DNA of 64,000 nt from JBFHFS01 sp041583495 (lineage in GTDB: Bacteria; Bacteroidota; Bacteroidia; Bacteroidales; Marinilabiliaceae): assembly GCA_041583495.1 (NCBI GenBank), contig JBFHFS010000003.1, forward strand, positions 129,276 through 193,275, in the 5' to 3' direction. The notes beneath the pieces are model-generated. The model saw nothing but the letters and a program-made list of their open reading frames with translations. It searched no databases and was not told the origin of the DNA. A program made the position numbers and the translations under genes. The number at the start of each line of letters is the position of its first letter. The first letter of the stretch is position 1. Positions 33,061 through 41,215 of this stretch are shown here, piece by piece.

Positions 33061-33900
33061 TTACTCTTCGATAATCTCCATAGACATGGTTACATTTTGC
33101 ACAGGCCGGTCGTAGGGGTCGGTTGCCACGGCGGCAATTTTATCGATCACATCCATTCCTTCTTCCACCTCCCCGAACACGGTATAACTCTTATCGAGAA
33201 AGGGAACCCCTCCCAGTGTGGTATAACCCTCACGCACAGGGGTAGGCATGGAAGCCAGGTCCTCCTCGGCCAAACTATTTTGGGCCTTCTCCCTGATCTC
33301 TGCAATCAAGGCTTGAAACCCTTCCTGATCCCCTCTGGTTTGCATCTGCATTAAAGAGTCCTGATAGGGGGTAATCAGTTCAAACATCTTACCTTGTAAA
33401 GCCCGGTCGGCCAGGGTTACTTCCATTGAATCGAGTCCTTCAGGGGAATAGGTTTTGCCCTGCACAATATAAAACTGGGATCCGGACGAACGTTTCTCGG
33501 GATTCACCTGATCGCCCTGGCGAGCGGCCGCCAACACCCCTTTCTTATGGAAAAACTGAGGGTAAACAATTTCGGCCGGCAAGGTATATCCGGGTCCTCC
33601 ATTACCCAACTGCTTGCCTTCGGGAGCCTGACGTGAATCCGGATCGCCGCCCTGAATCATAAAGCCCTCTATCACCCTGTGAAACAACAAACTATCGTAA
33701 AAAGACTCCTCTACCAACTTAATAAAATTATCCCGGTGTTGGGGCGTTTCATTGTACAAGCGCACCTTCATATTACCATAAGGGGTCTTAATCAACACCT
33801 TTTTTTCTGAAGTATGACAACAAACCAGCGTCATAGAGATACCAAGAAGAAGTGAAAAAACCAGAGCCTTCTTTACTAAAGATAACCTTTTTGAAATCAT
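33061..33900 (-). CDS. exported cyclophilin-type peptidyl-prolyl isomerase
   Basis: A 279-residue isomerase. The N-terminal signal ends LVCCHTSEKK, an imperfect lipobox, so it may be lipidated at one of two adjacent cysteines. Cyclophilin motifs: FHRVIEGFMIQGGDPDS, GSQFYIVQGK and YTVFGEVEEGMDVIDKI. An inserted helical block of about 75 residues separates the last two. It is the first of three isomerases in a row, 35 bases behind a small unknown gene that follows the Na/Pi symporter. The three differ enough in sequence to be old duplicates. Confidence 0.9.
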   Translation of the reverse strand: MISKRLSLVKKALVFSLLLGISMTLVCCHTSEKKVLIKTPYGNMKVRLYNETPQHRDNFIKLVEESFYDSLLFHRVIEGFMIQGGDPDSRQAPEGKQLGNGGPGYTLPAEIVYPQFFHKKGVLAAARQGDQVNPEKRSSGSQFYIVQGKTYSPEGLDSMEVTLADRALQGKMFELITPYQDSLMQMQTRGDQEGFQALIAEIREKAQNSLAEEDLASMPTPVREGYTTLGGVPFLDKSYTVFGEVEEGMDVIDKIAAVATDPYDRPVQNVTMSMEIIEE

Positions 33901-33935
33901 GTGAATCAGTTAAATTTGAAACTATTGGAATTGTG

Positions 33936-34271
33936 TTATTGAAGTCGTTCGTGAAAATACTCAAAAGCGGCCCTTTTAAAAAGATCATTGGAAAAAGAGG
34001 GTGAAAGTCCACGAACGCTTTTTAACTCTTCAAACTGCGGCCATCCCTCCATATCGGGCTCAACCTGTTTTAAATAGCCCTTTTGTGATAAAAGAGTGCA
34101 TTTAGCCAGGTTTATCAGATCCATCTTTTCTTCTCTCGAATAGGCGATCATCCCCTGACCGCGTTCATGAATACCGATCAAAAACAGCATAAAATCAAAA
34201 TCGGCGGTCACCCCAAAGCGCTTACTCACTTCCAGCACCATTAAGTCCCAATTCTCCTCGCTATACGTCAT
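33936..34271 (-). CDS. conserved small protein of unknown function
   Basis: A 111-residue soluble, mostly helical protein (EENWDLMVLEVSKRFGVTADFDFMLFLIGIHERG). I do not recognise a family or catalytic motif, and there is no signal or membrane segment. It is tightly placed: four bases after the Na/Pi symporter gene and 35 bases before the first cyclophilin, so it is very probably made from the same message. An arrangement of acidic residues near both ends and a conserved-looking HERGQGM are all I can point to. Role unknown. Confidence 0.7.
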   Translation of the reverse strand: MTYSEENWDLMVLEVSKRFGVTADFDFMLFLIGIHERGQGMIAYSREEKMDLINLAKCTLLSQKGYLKQVEPDMEGWPQFEELKSVRGLSPSFSNDLFKRAAFEYFHERLQ

Positions 34272-34275
34272 AATC

Positions 34276-35970
34276 TCATTCTCCTACCTCTTCAAGGGCC
34301 TCCGAAACATTGATAACATAGTCGGCCAGTTTTTCGCATTCCGAAAAAAGATCGTTAAAAAAGATGCCCACCTCATAGGAATAAACGTTGTTGGTCAGGT
34401 TATCCATATGCTCGGCTTTCAACTGGTTACGGTAAGTGTTAATCTGGTCCTCCACCAAACGGGCCTTTTTTAGGGAAACCACCAACTCATCTTTCTGAAG
34501 GTTCTCGCGCATGATCGAAAGAGACTCTTCCACCAGATTAAATATGAGCTCCAGTTTTTCTTTGGCCTCAGTATTAAACTTAATTCTTTTTTCCCGCATC
34601 CGGTTTACAGAACGGGCAAGATTATAGTTGCTGTCGCCTATACTTTCCAGGTCACCGGACAATTTTAACATCGACCGAATACGCCGACGGCCCAATTCAC
34701 TTAATTTATTTTGCGAGACCTGGCTCAGATAGTTGGTAATCTCAACCTCCACCTTGTCACATATCCCCTCATATTTGAGAACCTTTGAGTATAACTTATT
34801 AAATTTGCTATCACTTTCCTCATCGATCATTCTCCTAAAAAAGCCAAACATCTTGGTGGTGTGCTTGGCAAAAAACTGAATCTCTTTCTTGCCCTGAAGA
34901 ATAGAAAGTTCGGAGGTGGAGAGCATGCCGGCGGTAATATATTTCAATCGGAACTCCTCATCCAGATCTTTATCCCGCTGAGGAACCAGTCGTTCGGCCG
35001 CCGTTTTTATAAAGGGGGTAAACCAAACAAAAAGTAACACATTAAGCACATTAAAACTGGTATGAAACAGAGCCAATGCGGTAGGAATAGCGGCCGGTGA
35101 CTCAGAGGGGGAAATACCCCCCCGTTGGGTTACCCAGCTATCGATCCAACCGGTAAACCGGTTAAAAAACAACAACATCCAAAACACGCCCACCACATTA
35201 AATATGAGGTGCACCCGTGCCGCCCGTTTAGCACTTAAATTACCAACCGCCGCCGCAATATTGGCAGTGATGGTGGTTCCAATATTCTCGCCCAGAACCA
35301 TGGCAGCCGCCTGGCTAAACTCGATCCATCCCTGGCTGCACATCACAAAGGTAAGCGCCATGGTGGCCGAAGAGGATTGAATCACCACCGTGAGAAGAGT
35401 CCCAATAGCTAAAAATAAGAGCGTTGTAAAAAAGCCATTATCGGTATAATTCTTCAGAAAACTCAGCAACTCAGGATTGTTGTTGATATCCGGAACCGAA
35501 TCCTTTATGTACTCCAGACCCAAAAACAGAAGCGCAAAGCCAATTAAAAACTCACCCCACGACCGACGGTTACCCGATTTTGAGAAGATAAAGGGAAGTC
35601 CCACTCCAATAAGAGGCAGTGCGTAGGCACTGATTTTGACCTTAAATCCAAAAAGGGTTATGATCCAGCCGGTAACGGTAGTCCCGATATTGGCCCCCAT
35701 AATCACCCCGATAGATTCTTTAAGAGTGATAAGCCCGGCATTTACAAAACTGACGATCATAACTGTAGTGGCCGATGAAGATTGAACCACCGAGGTGACT
35801 AAAAACCCTGTTAAAATCCCCAGAAATCGATTGGAAGTCATTGCCGACAAGATGGCCCTCATCTTATTGCCCGCCACCTTTTGGAGGGCCTCACTCATCA
35901 TTTTCATTCCGTAAAGGAACATTCCGAGAGAGCCAACCAGAGAAAGAAAATCTAGAAATGAATAATCCAT
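34276..35970 (-). CDS. Na/Pi cotransporter family protein with PhoU-like tail
   Basis: A 564-residue membrane protein of the NptA/YjbB type that moves phosphate with sodium. Two repeats carry the signature QSSSAT: SVVQSSSATTVMIVSFVNAGL and VIQSSSATMALTFVMCSQGW. About eight to nine helices reach to residue 340. The remaining 220 residues are a soluble, helical PhoU-like domain. Direction of phosphate flow is not certain; some relatives export. It leads an operon with a small unknown protein and three isomerases. Confidence 0.88.
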   Translation of the reverse strand: MDYSFLDFLSLVGSLGMFLYGMKMMSEALQKVAGNKMRAILSAMTSNRFLGILTGFLVTSVVQSSSATTVMIVSFVNAGLITLKESIGVIMGANIGTTVTGWIITLFGFKVKISAYALPLIGVGLPFIFSKSGNRRSWGEFLIGFALLFLGLEYIKDSVPDINNNPELLSFLKNYTDNGFFTTLLFLAIGTLLTVVIQSSSATMALTFVMCSQGWIEFSQAAAMVLGENIGTTITANIAAAVGNLSAKRAARVHLIFNVVGVFWMLLFFNRFTGWIDSWVTQRGGISPSESPAAIPTALALFHTSFNVLNVLLFVWFTPFIKTAAERLVPQRDKDLDEEFRLKYITAGMLSTSELSILQGKKEIQFFAKHTTKMFGFFRRMIDEESDSKFNKLYSKVLKYEGICDKVEVEITNYLSQVSQNKLSELGRRRIRSMLKLSGDLESIGDSNYNLARSVNRMREKRIKFNTEAKEKLELIFNLVEESLSIMRENLQKDELVVSLKKARLVEDQINTYRNQLKAEHMDNLTNNVYSYEVGIFFNDLFSECEKLADYVINVSEALEEVGE

Positions 35971-36033
35971 TGTATGCTTTATTGTAAGAACCTATAAATC
36001 AACCGGATTAACCTAAGTAATCCAAAGTGCACA

Positions 36034-36041
36034 CAAAACTA
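36034..36041 (-). promoter_or_regulatory. -7 promoter box for the Na/Pi operon
   Basis: The minus strand reads TAGTTTTG, exact TAnnTTTG, about 64 bases upstream of the symporter ATG. No TTG at the -33 distance. Confidence 0.45.
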
Positions 36042-36359
36042 TTAAAAATGGCGATGATTCCTTTTAAATAGTGGTTTTTTCACTCACTAATTTTAACAAG
36101 GAATGCCTCCCTCTTTTTTATATTTACAGTTGCTAATACTACTAAAAAAATGGGTCTTAAGCAATTATAAGCATCGTATTTAGTTGTTTAAACTATCTCT
36201 AAACTAGATCCATTTTACCCTTAAGGCCCACCTGAAATTGCCTTTTAAAAGATCACACTTCGGTAATCTCCGAAAATACAGCGGGTTCCCGTTAGGTTTG
36301 TTTCACCTTTTTTTTGGAAAACATAACTTTTTTAATTCCACTTACCCATAGTTTTTTAC

Positions 36360-36367
36360 TAGTTTTG
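36360..36367 (+). promoter_or_regulatory. possible -7 promoter box for the SulP gene
   Basis: Reads TAGTTTTG, exact TAnnTTTG, but 239 bases before the SulP ATG. No better box is closer to the gene, so either the leader is long or this match is chance. Confidence 0.35.
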
Positions 36368-36606
36368 CGCCCACTAAATTTGAGGTCGCATTAATCTTCC
36401 AAAAAAACCGCCGCTTCGGGAAAAATGAAGATTTAACAGGCTCACCCCCAATTTAACCACGTCCAAACCAGTTATTACATGTTGTTCGTTGCCTTTTAGG
36501 CAGTGCTTTGCTATCATTTGTTTCATTTTATCAATTGATATTTTGGGACCAATGATGTTACAATCATGGCCTAATCAACAAAAAAAATTAAATCTTTTCT
36601 GTCATT

Positions 36607-38295
36607 ATGGAACCTCTTTTTTTACCAAAACTTTTCACCACCTTAAAAAATGGTTATTCCAAAGAGCAATTTTTGAGTGATGTAATGGCCGGTGCCATCG
36701 TAGGGGTAGTGGCCTTACCACTGGCCATCGCCTTTGCAATTGCTTCGGATGTAGGCCCTGAAAAGGGTCTCATCACGGCTGTCGTTGCCGGAATTATGAT
36801 CTCCGTTTTGGGGGGGAGCAGGGTCCAAATTGGGGGGCCCACAGGTGCTTTTGTGATAATTGTGGCGGGCATTATTGCCAGCTATGGCATCGAAGGCCTC
36901 ATCATATCCACCATGATGGCAGGGGTAATAATGCTAGGTTTTGGGCTCTTAAGGCTCGGATCGGTCATCCGTTTTGTTCCTTACCCGCTTACTGTTGGCT
37001 TTACCAGTGGAATCGCAATTCTGATTTTCATGACCCAGATAAGGGATTTTTTTGGTTTAGATATCGGTAGTTTGCCAGCCGATTTTGTTGGAAAAACAGT
37101 GGCTTTGAGCAAAGGCTTCGGCACTGTAAACTGGCAGGCACTGATGGTGGGCGGTATCAGCCTGCTGATCACCCTGCTTTGGGGGAAATTTAAAACCCGG
37201 GTGCCCGGATCGCTCATTGCCCTGATTGTGAGCGTCATCCTTGCTCAGGGGTTTGGCCTTAACGTCGAGACCATTGGCAGTCGTTTTGGGGAGATTCCCT
37301 CCTCTTTTCCTGCCCCTTCGTTTCCCGCCCTCAATCTCGACCTTTTGCTTAAATATATGGCCCCCGCCTTTACCATCGCTCTGCTGGGATCCATCGAATC
37401 ATTGCTTTCGGCAGTTGTGGCCGACGGTATGATTGGAGGCCGCCACCGCTCCAACACCGAGCTAATAGCCCAGGGAATCGCCAATATTGCCAGCGGCCTC
37501 TTTGGCGGAATCCCCGCCACCGGAGCCATTGCCCGAACCGCCACCAATGTGAAAAACGGTGGTCGCACACCGGTGGCCGGCATCGTTCATGCCATCACCC
37601 TATTGCTGATCATGCTCTTTTTGGGCAAATGGGCCAAGCTAATACCACTCTCCTGCCTGGCAGGAATTCTGATGGTTGTGGCTTATAACATGAGTGAATA
37701 TTCCTCGTTTTTTGGAATCCTCAAAGGATCGCGGTACGATATTCTGGTGCTGCTCTCCACCTTTTTCCTTACCGTACTGGTCGATCTTACCGTGGCCATT
37801 CAAATAGGCATGGTACTGGCAGCCTTCCTCTTCATGAAACGGATGTCGGATGTAGGTGAAGCCAAACCCCTGACCAGTTATCCGGAGAATGATATCGACG
37901 ATGCCTCCATGATATCCCTTAAATTACCCGAAAATGTGAAGGTATTTGAGATTAGCGGACCCTTGTTTTTTGGAGTAGCCAACCGCTTCAACGATATCCT
38001 CAACAACATCAGCGACCACTCCACAGTCATTGTTATCCGGATGCGCAATGTCCCCATGATCGATGCTACGGGTATTCACAACCTCAGAACCCTCATCACC
38101 AAATTTCATCACCAAAAGAAAGCCGTCATTCTGTCGGGCGTTTCACCTTTGGTGCTGAAAGAATTGGAGCGCAACAAAATTGTTGAACTCACCGGTGCCA
38201 AAAATATCTACAATACATTCGAAGAAGCCCTTGAAAAAGCCAGAGTGCTTGCCGAAGAAACACACATCCGGCACCACAAGGCCGGGAACAGATAA
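36607..38295 (+). CDS. SulP-family anion transporter with STAS domain
   Basis: A 562-residue transporter of sulfate, bicarbonate or related anions. The SulP core begins SDVMAGAIVGVVALPLAIAFAIASDVGPEKGL, then GGSRVQIGGPTGAF. A conserved middle GGIPATGAIARTATNVKNGGRTP follows, with about 12 to 14 helices in all. A C-terminal STAS domain covers roughly residues 440-550 (VKVFEISGPLFFGVANRF, DATGIHNLRTL). The anion cannot be decided from sequence. It stands alone, with convergent neighbours downstream. Confidence 0.9.
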   Translation: MEPLFLPKLFTTLKNGYSKEQFLSDVMAGAIVGVVALPLAIAFAIASDVGPEKGLITAVVAGIMISVLGGSRVQIGGPTGAFVIIVAGIIASYGIEGLIISTMMAGVIMLGFGLLRLGSVIRFVPYPLTVGFTSGIAILIFMTQIRDFFGLDIGSLPADFVGKTVALSKGFGTVNWQALMVGGISLLITLLWGKFKTRVPGSLIALIVSVILAQGFGLNVETIGSRFGEIPSSFPAPSFPALNLDLLLKYMAPAFTIALLGSIESLLSAVVADGMIGGRHRSNTELIAQGIANIASGLFGGIPATGAIARTATNVKNGGRTPVAGIVHAITLLLIMLFLGKWAKLIPLSCLAGILMVVAYNMSEYSSFFGILKGSRYDILVLLSTFFLTVLVDLTVAIQIGMVLAAFLFMKRMSDVGEAKPLTSYPENDIDDASMISLKLPENVKVFEISGPLFFGVANRFNDILNNISDHSTVIVIRMRNVPMIDATGIHNLRTLITKFHHQKKAVILSGVSPLVLKELERNKIVELTGAKNIYNTFEEALEKARVLAEETHIRHHKAGNR

Positions 38296-38380
38296 CCCGG
38301 ATAATTAACCTTCGAAGTTTCCGTTGGTGAGGATGTCAGTTGACAGGCGCTTTATACCCCTTTCGAACGGGAAAAAGAGG

Positions 38381-38412
38381 CGGCAGCTCCCTATAAAAAG
38401 AGTGGGCTGCCG
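38381..38412. terminator. weak hairpin between convergent SulP and 911-residue genes
   Basis: Seven-base-pair stem CGGCAGC (38381-38387) with GCTGCCG (38406-38412). No T-run follows on either strand, so a terminator role is tentative. Confidence 0.3.
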
Positions 38413-38453
38413 TTGAAAAGAAAGGGCACAGAGAAGATTGGCCACCAGGTTGG

Positions 38454-41189
38454 TTACTCAACCCTGTAATTATATAAATAGTTGTTGTCGCCCCCGGCAA
38501 CCAGATTGAAGCGGTAAGCCGATGATTTTAAAAATCCTATGGAGAACCGGGTAGTCCCCTTCAATGGAAATCCCTTATAGATAGAGCCGTTGCTGTTGTA
38601 TAGAAAGATGCTGTTGTCATCGTTGCTCACCACCCCTAATTTAAGATCCTCGGCCGAGAACTGATAAAAATCGGCATGCGGAATCATAGGCTTTGGAAAA
38701 TTGATGGTCTCTTTTTTCTTAAGGTCAGCATCCAATATTTGCATCCACTCGCTGGTCATAAATACATATTTGGTTTTAGCTCCCGTGGTCACGCCAAAAA
38801 AGTGTTCTCCTGAGCAATCCACCGGATGGGTAACATTGGTGTGGCCCGAGGGCAGCGAAATCTTCGCCAGGGCGCCCTCATTGCTGGAGGTCACCAGAGC
38901 GGCGTTTTCCGAGTTAGGGTACTCGAGATAGAATAAACTCCCCGGATGCCGCACAAATTCTTTATCCGGCACCACCCGTTGATCGCCACGCCTGTCGAGC
39001 AAATAATTACGGTATTGATCACTAAAAACGATGTAATCCCTTCCGCTGGTGCGGAAAAATTGAACCGGCTGAGTTACCTTCCCTTCGGTTTGGGGCACAT
39101 TCCATCCGGAAACCCGGCTTCCGGTTTTATCGAATAAATAAACCCGCCGGTCGTCTAAAGCCAAAAAAATGCGGTAATCCCGGTTACTGTCGTAGTCGTA
39201 CACCGACAAACCATTGGTGGCTTCCGATGCCAATGGATAGGGATATTTGGCCACATGATTCCCATTGCGGTCCAACAGATAAAGCTTGTCTTTAGTATTA
39301 AAAAGATATTGCAGCTTATTATTGCGATAGAAATCTATCTGATAAATCTCGCTAATAATTGGGCCGTCGAGGGTTTTTTTCCACAACACCCGCCCCATAT
39401 TATTAATCAGGTAAAGATGATGTGCCATGTCCTGCACCATAATCTCCTTCTCTCCCGAATAATGGTTGTCCACCAGCACGGGTTTCATCACCACGGACGA
39501 ATCCAGGCGGCTTTGCCAAATCGTACGTGGCTCTTTATCACGGTGTGGGGCATGGCTTGCAAAGATGGTGGCATAGTTCAGATCACCGGCGGTAGAGAGT
39601 TGAAGACCCAATCCATAAAAGTTGCCCAACACTTTTTTCTGTGTCTCGGTGGGGTGAAAAATACCCTGGTCGAGAGAAGCCCCCAAAAAGGAGTTGATAT
39701 GAGGAATCTCGGCAAACATGAACAGGTTTTCTTCGTAGGAGAAATTCTCTGTAAAAGAGGCGTAATAAGGATGATTGCTCAACGTTCGTTTCAGCACATT
39801 GTCGTACAAAAAGGCCTCGATGGATTCTCTACTGCCGGCAAAGACCAGATAATTCCTGTAAAAGGCAAAATAGTTCATGGGCAAATCCGGGAAAAAATGG
39901 CCCCACAACCCACTGCTCAGGGGGGAGGAGACTCCCCGGTAAATGGGAAAGCGGGTGGCTTCGTCTACCTGATAATAGGCCACAGGGGTGGTTTCAAAAC
40001 CAGAATACTTCTGCATCTCACGCAAAACCGTCATGGTACGATCCTGCCCTTTGGTTCGAAACACCAGATAGCGTCCCTCCTTCTTTTCTGAGAGGTTACG
40101 ATCGGTAAAAGTGAGGGCAAACTCCCCCTCGGTCAGCCCCAAAAAAGCGTCTAAATACGAGGCACCGGTGGCCTTTTCATATCCCTGGTTCAGGGTTTCA
40201 AATTTAGATGCATCGGGTAAGTGACTTAGATATTTTTTTACATTGCGCGTAAGGACCTCCCCGTTAGAGAAGTTGTAACTTAACAGAAAACGGGTATTGG
40301 AGGGCAACACCTCCAGCAACTGGGAGCGACGCACACCAACACCTTTAAATACAGAGACAAAGGATTCATTACTTCCTTCGTCTATCAGAAACCCGTTGAG
40401 CATCAAGCCATCGGTTTTCACGTCGAAATCGACCACTCCCCAGCGTGCAACATTTTTCCAGAATGGCAAAAGGGCTTGAGTCTCTGAATTAAAAAAGGGC
40501 ATCAAAAACCCGGGCAGATTGGCGAAATTAATAAATACAGAGCCTTGTGCCTGTTGGCTGGTGGTTTTTTCGACCCGCATGAAAAGGGGCTCATCGGTAA
40601 GAGAGATCCCGGCCTGCTGCTGACGAATAACCGATTCGATCAGAAGAGGTGAACTGCTGACCGACAACACCCCTTCCTGAACCGAGGCAAACAAGTGGGC
40701 CGGCATCTGCTCCTGAGCCTTGATCTCGTAAATTTCAAACCCGGTATACTCTCTTTTTCCGGGATTCAGCTTGTCCATCCAGGAAGAAAGAGACCTCCAA
40801 TGACTTTTATCGTTTATACAAAAGTGAGCCGTCCACTCAATCCGGTCTTTCCCCACCTTATGAAAGGAGAGATAAAACGGCTCATCGATCAGTGCCCTCC
40901 CGGGACTGTTCAAAAAAAACGAAGAAGAATCCAGATAGCCGATTAAGCCATAAAATTTTTTCAGCGACTCGAAGCTTAATAACTCGTCCTTAAATTCGAC
41001 CTGCTGTTCCAATCGCTTAATCAATTTGGGGGCGTCGTTCACGCAAACCACCAGTGAAGCCTCAACCGGAACTGCCCGAAGGGTTTGCCCCGGTTCATAT
41101 TTTTGGTGACGTTGCAAGCCCCAAATAACGAGTGCAATGATGATAACAAAAGCAACAATGGCGAGTCCGGTGAAATTTCGTTTTAGCAT
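38454..41189 (-). CDS. large membrane-anchored unknown protein with propeller-like C-terminal half
   Basis: A 911-residue protein with one N-terminal helix (GLAIVAFVIIIALVIWGL) and the remainder outside the cytoplasm. The first 550 residues look like a DUF3352-style domain (ASLVVCVNDAPKLIKRLEQQ and similar runs). The C-terminal third has repeated strands with short beta-hairpin signatures (HHLYLINNMGRVLWKKT, KLYLLDRNGNHVAKYP, RVYLFDKTGSRVSGWN), suggesting a beta-propeller of PQQ/WD type. I cannot name a function. It starts 26 bases after porZ, so it is almost surely co-transcribed and may assist envelope or secretion functions. Confidence 0.72.
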   Translation of the reverse strand: MLKRNFTGLAIVAFVIIIALVIWGLQRHQKYEPGQTLRAVPVEASLVVCVNDAPKLIKRLEQQVEFKDELLSFESLKKFYGLIGYLDSSSFFLNSPGRALIDEPFYLSFHKVGKDRIEWTAHFCINDKSHWRSLSSWMDKLNPGKREYTGFEIYEIKAQEQMPAHLFASVQEGVLSVSSSPLLIESVIRQQQAGISLTDEPLFMRVEKTTSQQAQGSVFINFANLPGFLMPFFNSETQALLPFWKNVARWGVVDFDVKTDGLMLNGFLIDEGSNESFVSVFKGVGVRRSQLLEVLPSNTRFLLSYNFSNGEVLTRNVKKYLSHLPDASKFETLNQGYEKATGASYLDAFLGLTEGEFALTFTDRNLSEKKEGRYLVFRTKGQDRTMTVLREMQKYSGFETTPVAYYQVDEATRFPIYRGVSSPLSSGLWGHFFPDLPMNYFAFYRNYLVFAGSRESIEAFLYDNVLKRTLSNHPYYASFTENFSYEENLFMFAEIPHINSFLGASLDQGIFHPTETQKKVLGNFYGLGLQLSTAGDLNYATIFASHAPHRDKEPRTIWQSRLDSSVVMKPVLVDNHYSGEKEIMVQDMAHHLYLINNMGRVLWKKTLDGPIISEIYQIDFYRNNKLQYLFNTKDKLYLLDRNGNHVAKYPYPLASEATNGLSVYDYDSNRDYRIFLALDDRRVYLFDKTGSRVSGWNVPQTEGKVTQPVQFFRTSGRDYIVFSDQYRNYLLDRRGDQRVVPDKEFVRHPGSLFYLEYPNSENAALVTSSNEGALAKISLPSGHTNVTHPVDCSGEHFFGVTTGAKTKYVFMTSEWMQILDADLKKKETINFPKPMIPHADFYQFSAEDLKLGVVSNDDNSIFLYNSNGSIYKGFPLKGTTRFSIGFLKSSAYRFNLVAGGDNNYLYNYRVE

Positions 41190-41215
41190 TTTATCTCTGT
41201 TTACCCTCTTTAATG

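Larger units (their letters stand above)
35971..36606. other. intergenic region between the Na/Pi and SulP genes
   Basis: About 636 bases between divergent genes. It holds promoter boxes for both sides (36034-36041 minus, 36360-36367 plus). The stretch from 36370 to 36606 would be an unusually long SulP leader; the only fold I see is a small hairpin, TGCCT-TTT-AGGCA, near 36490-36502. No coding pattern or RNA gene is convincing. Confidence 0.6.

Noticed and set aside
39255..40091. A 278-codon open frame on the plus strand
   Set aside because: It lies wholly inside the opposite-strand 911-residue gene and its product has no family features; it is a shadow frame.
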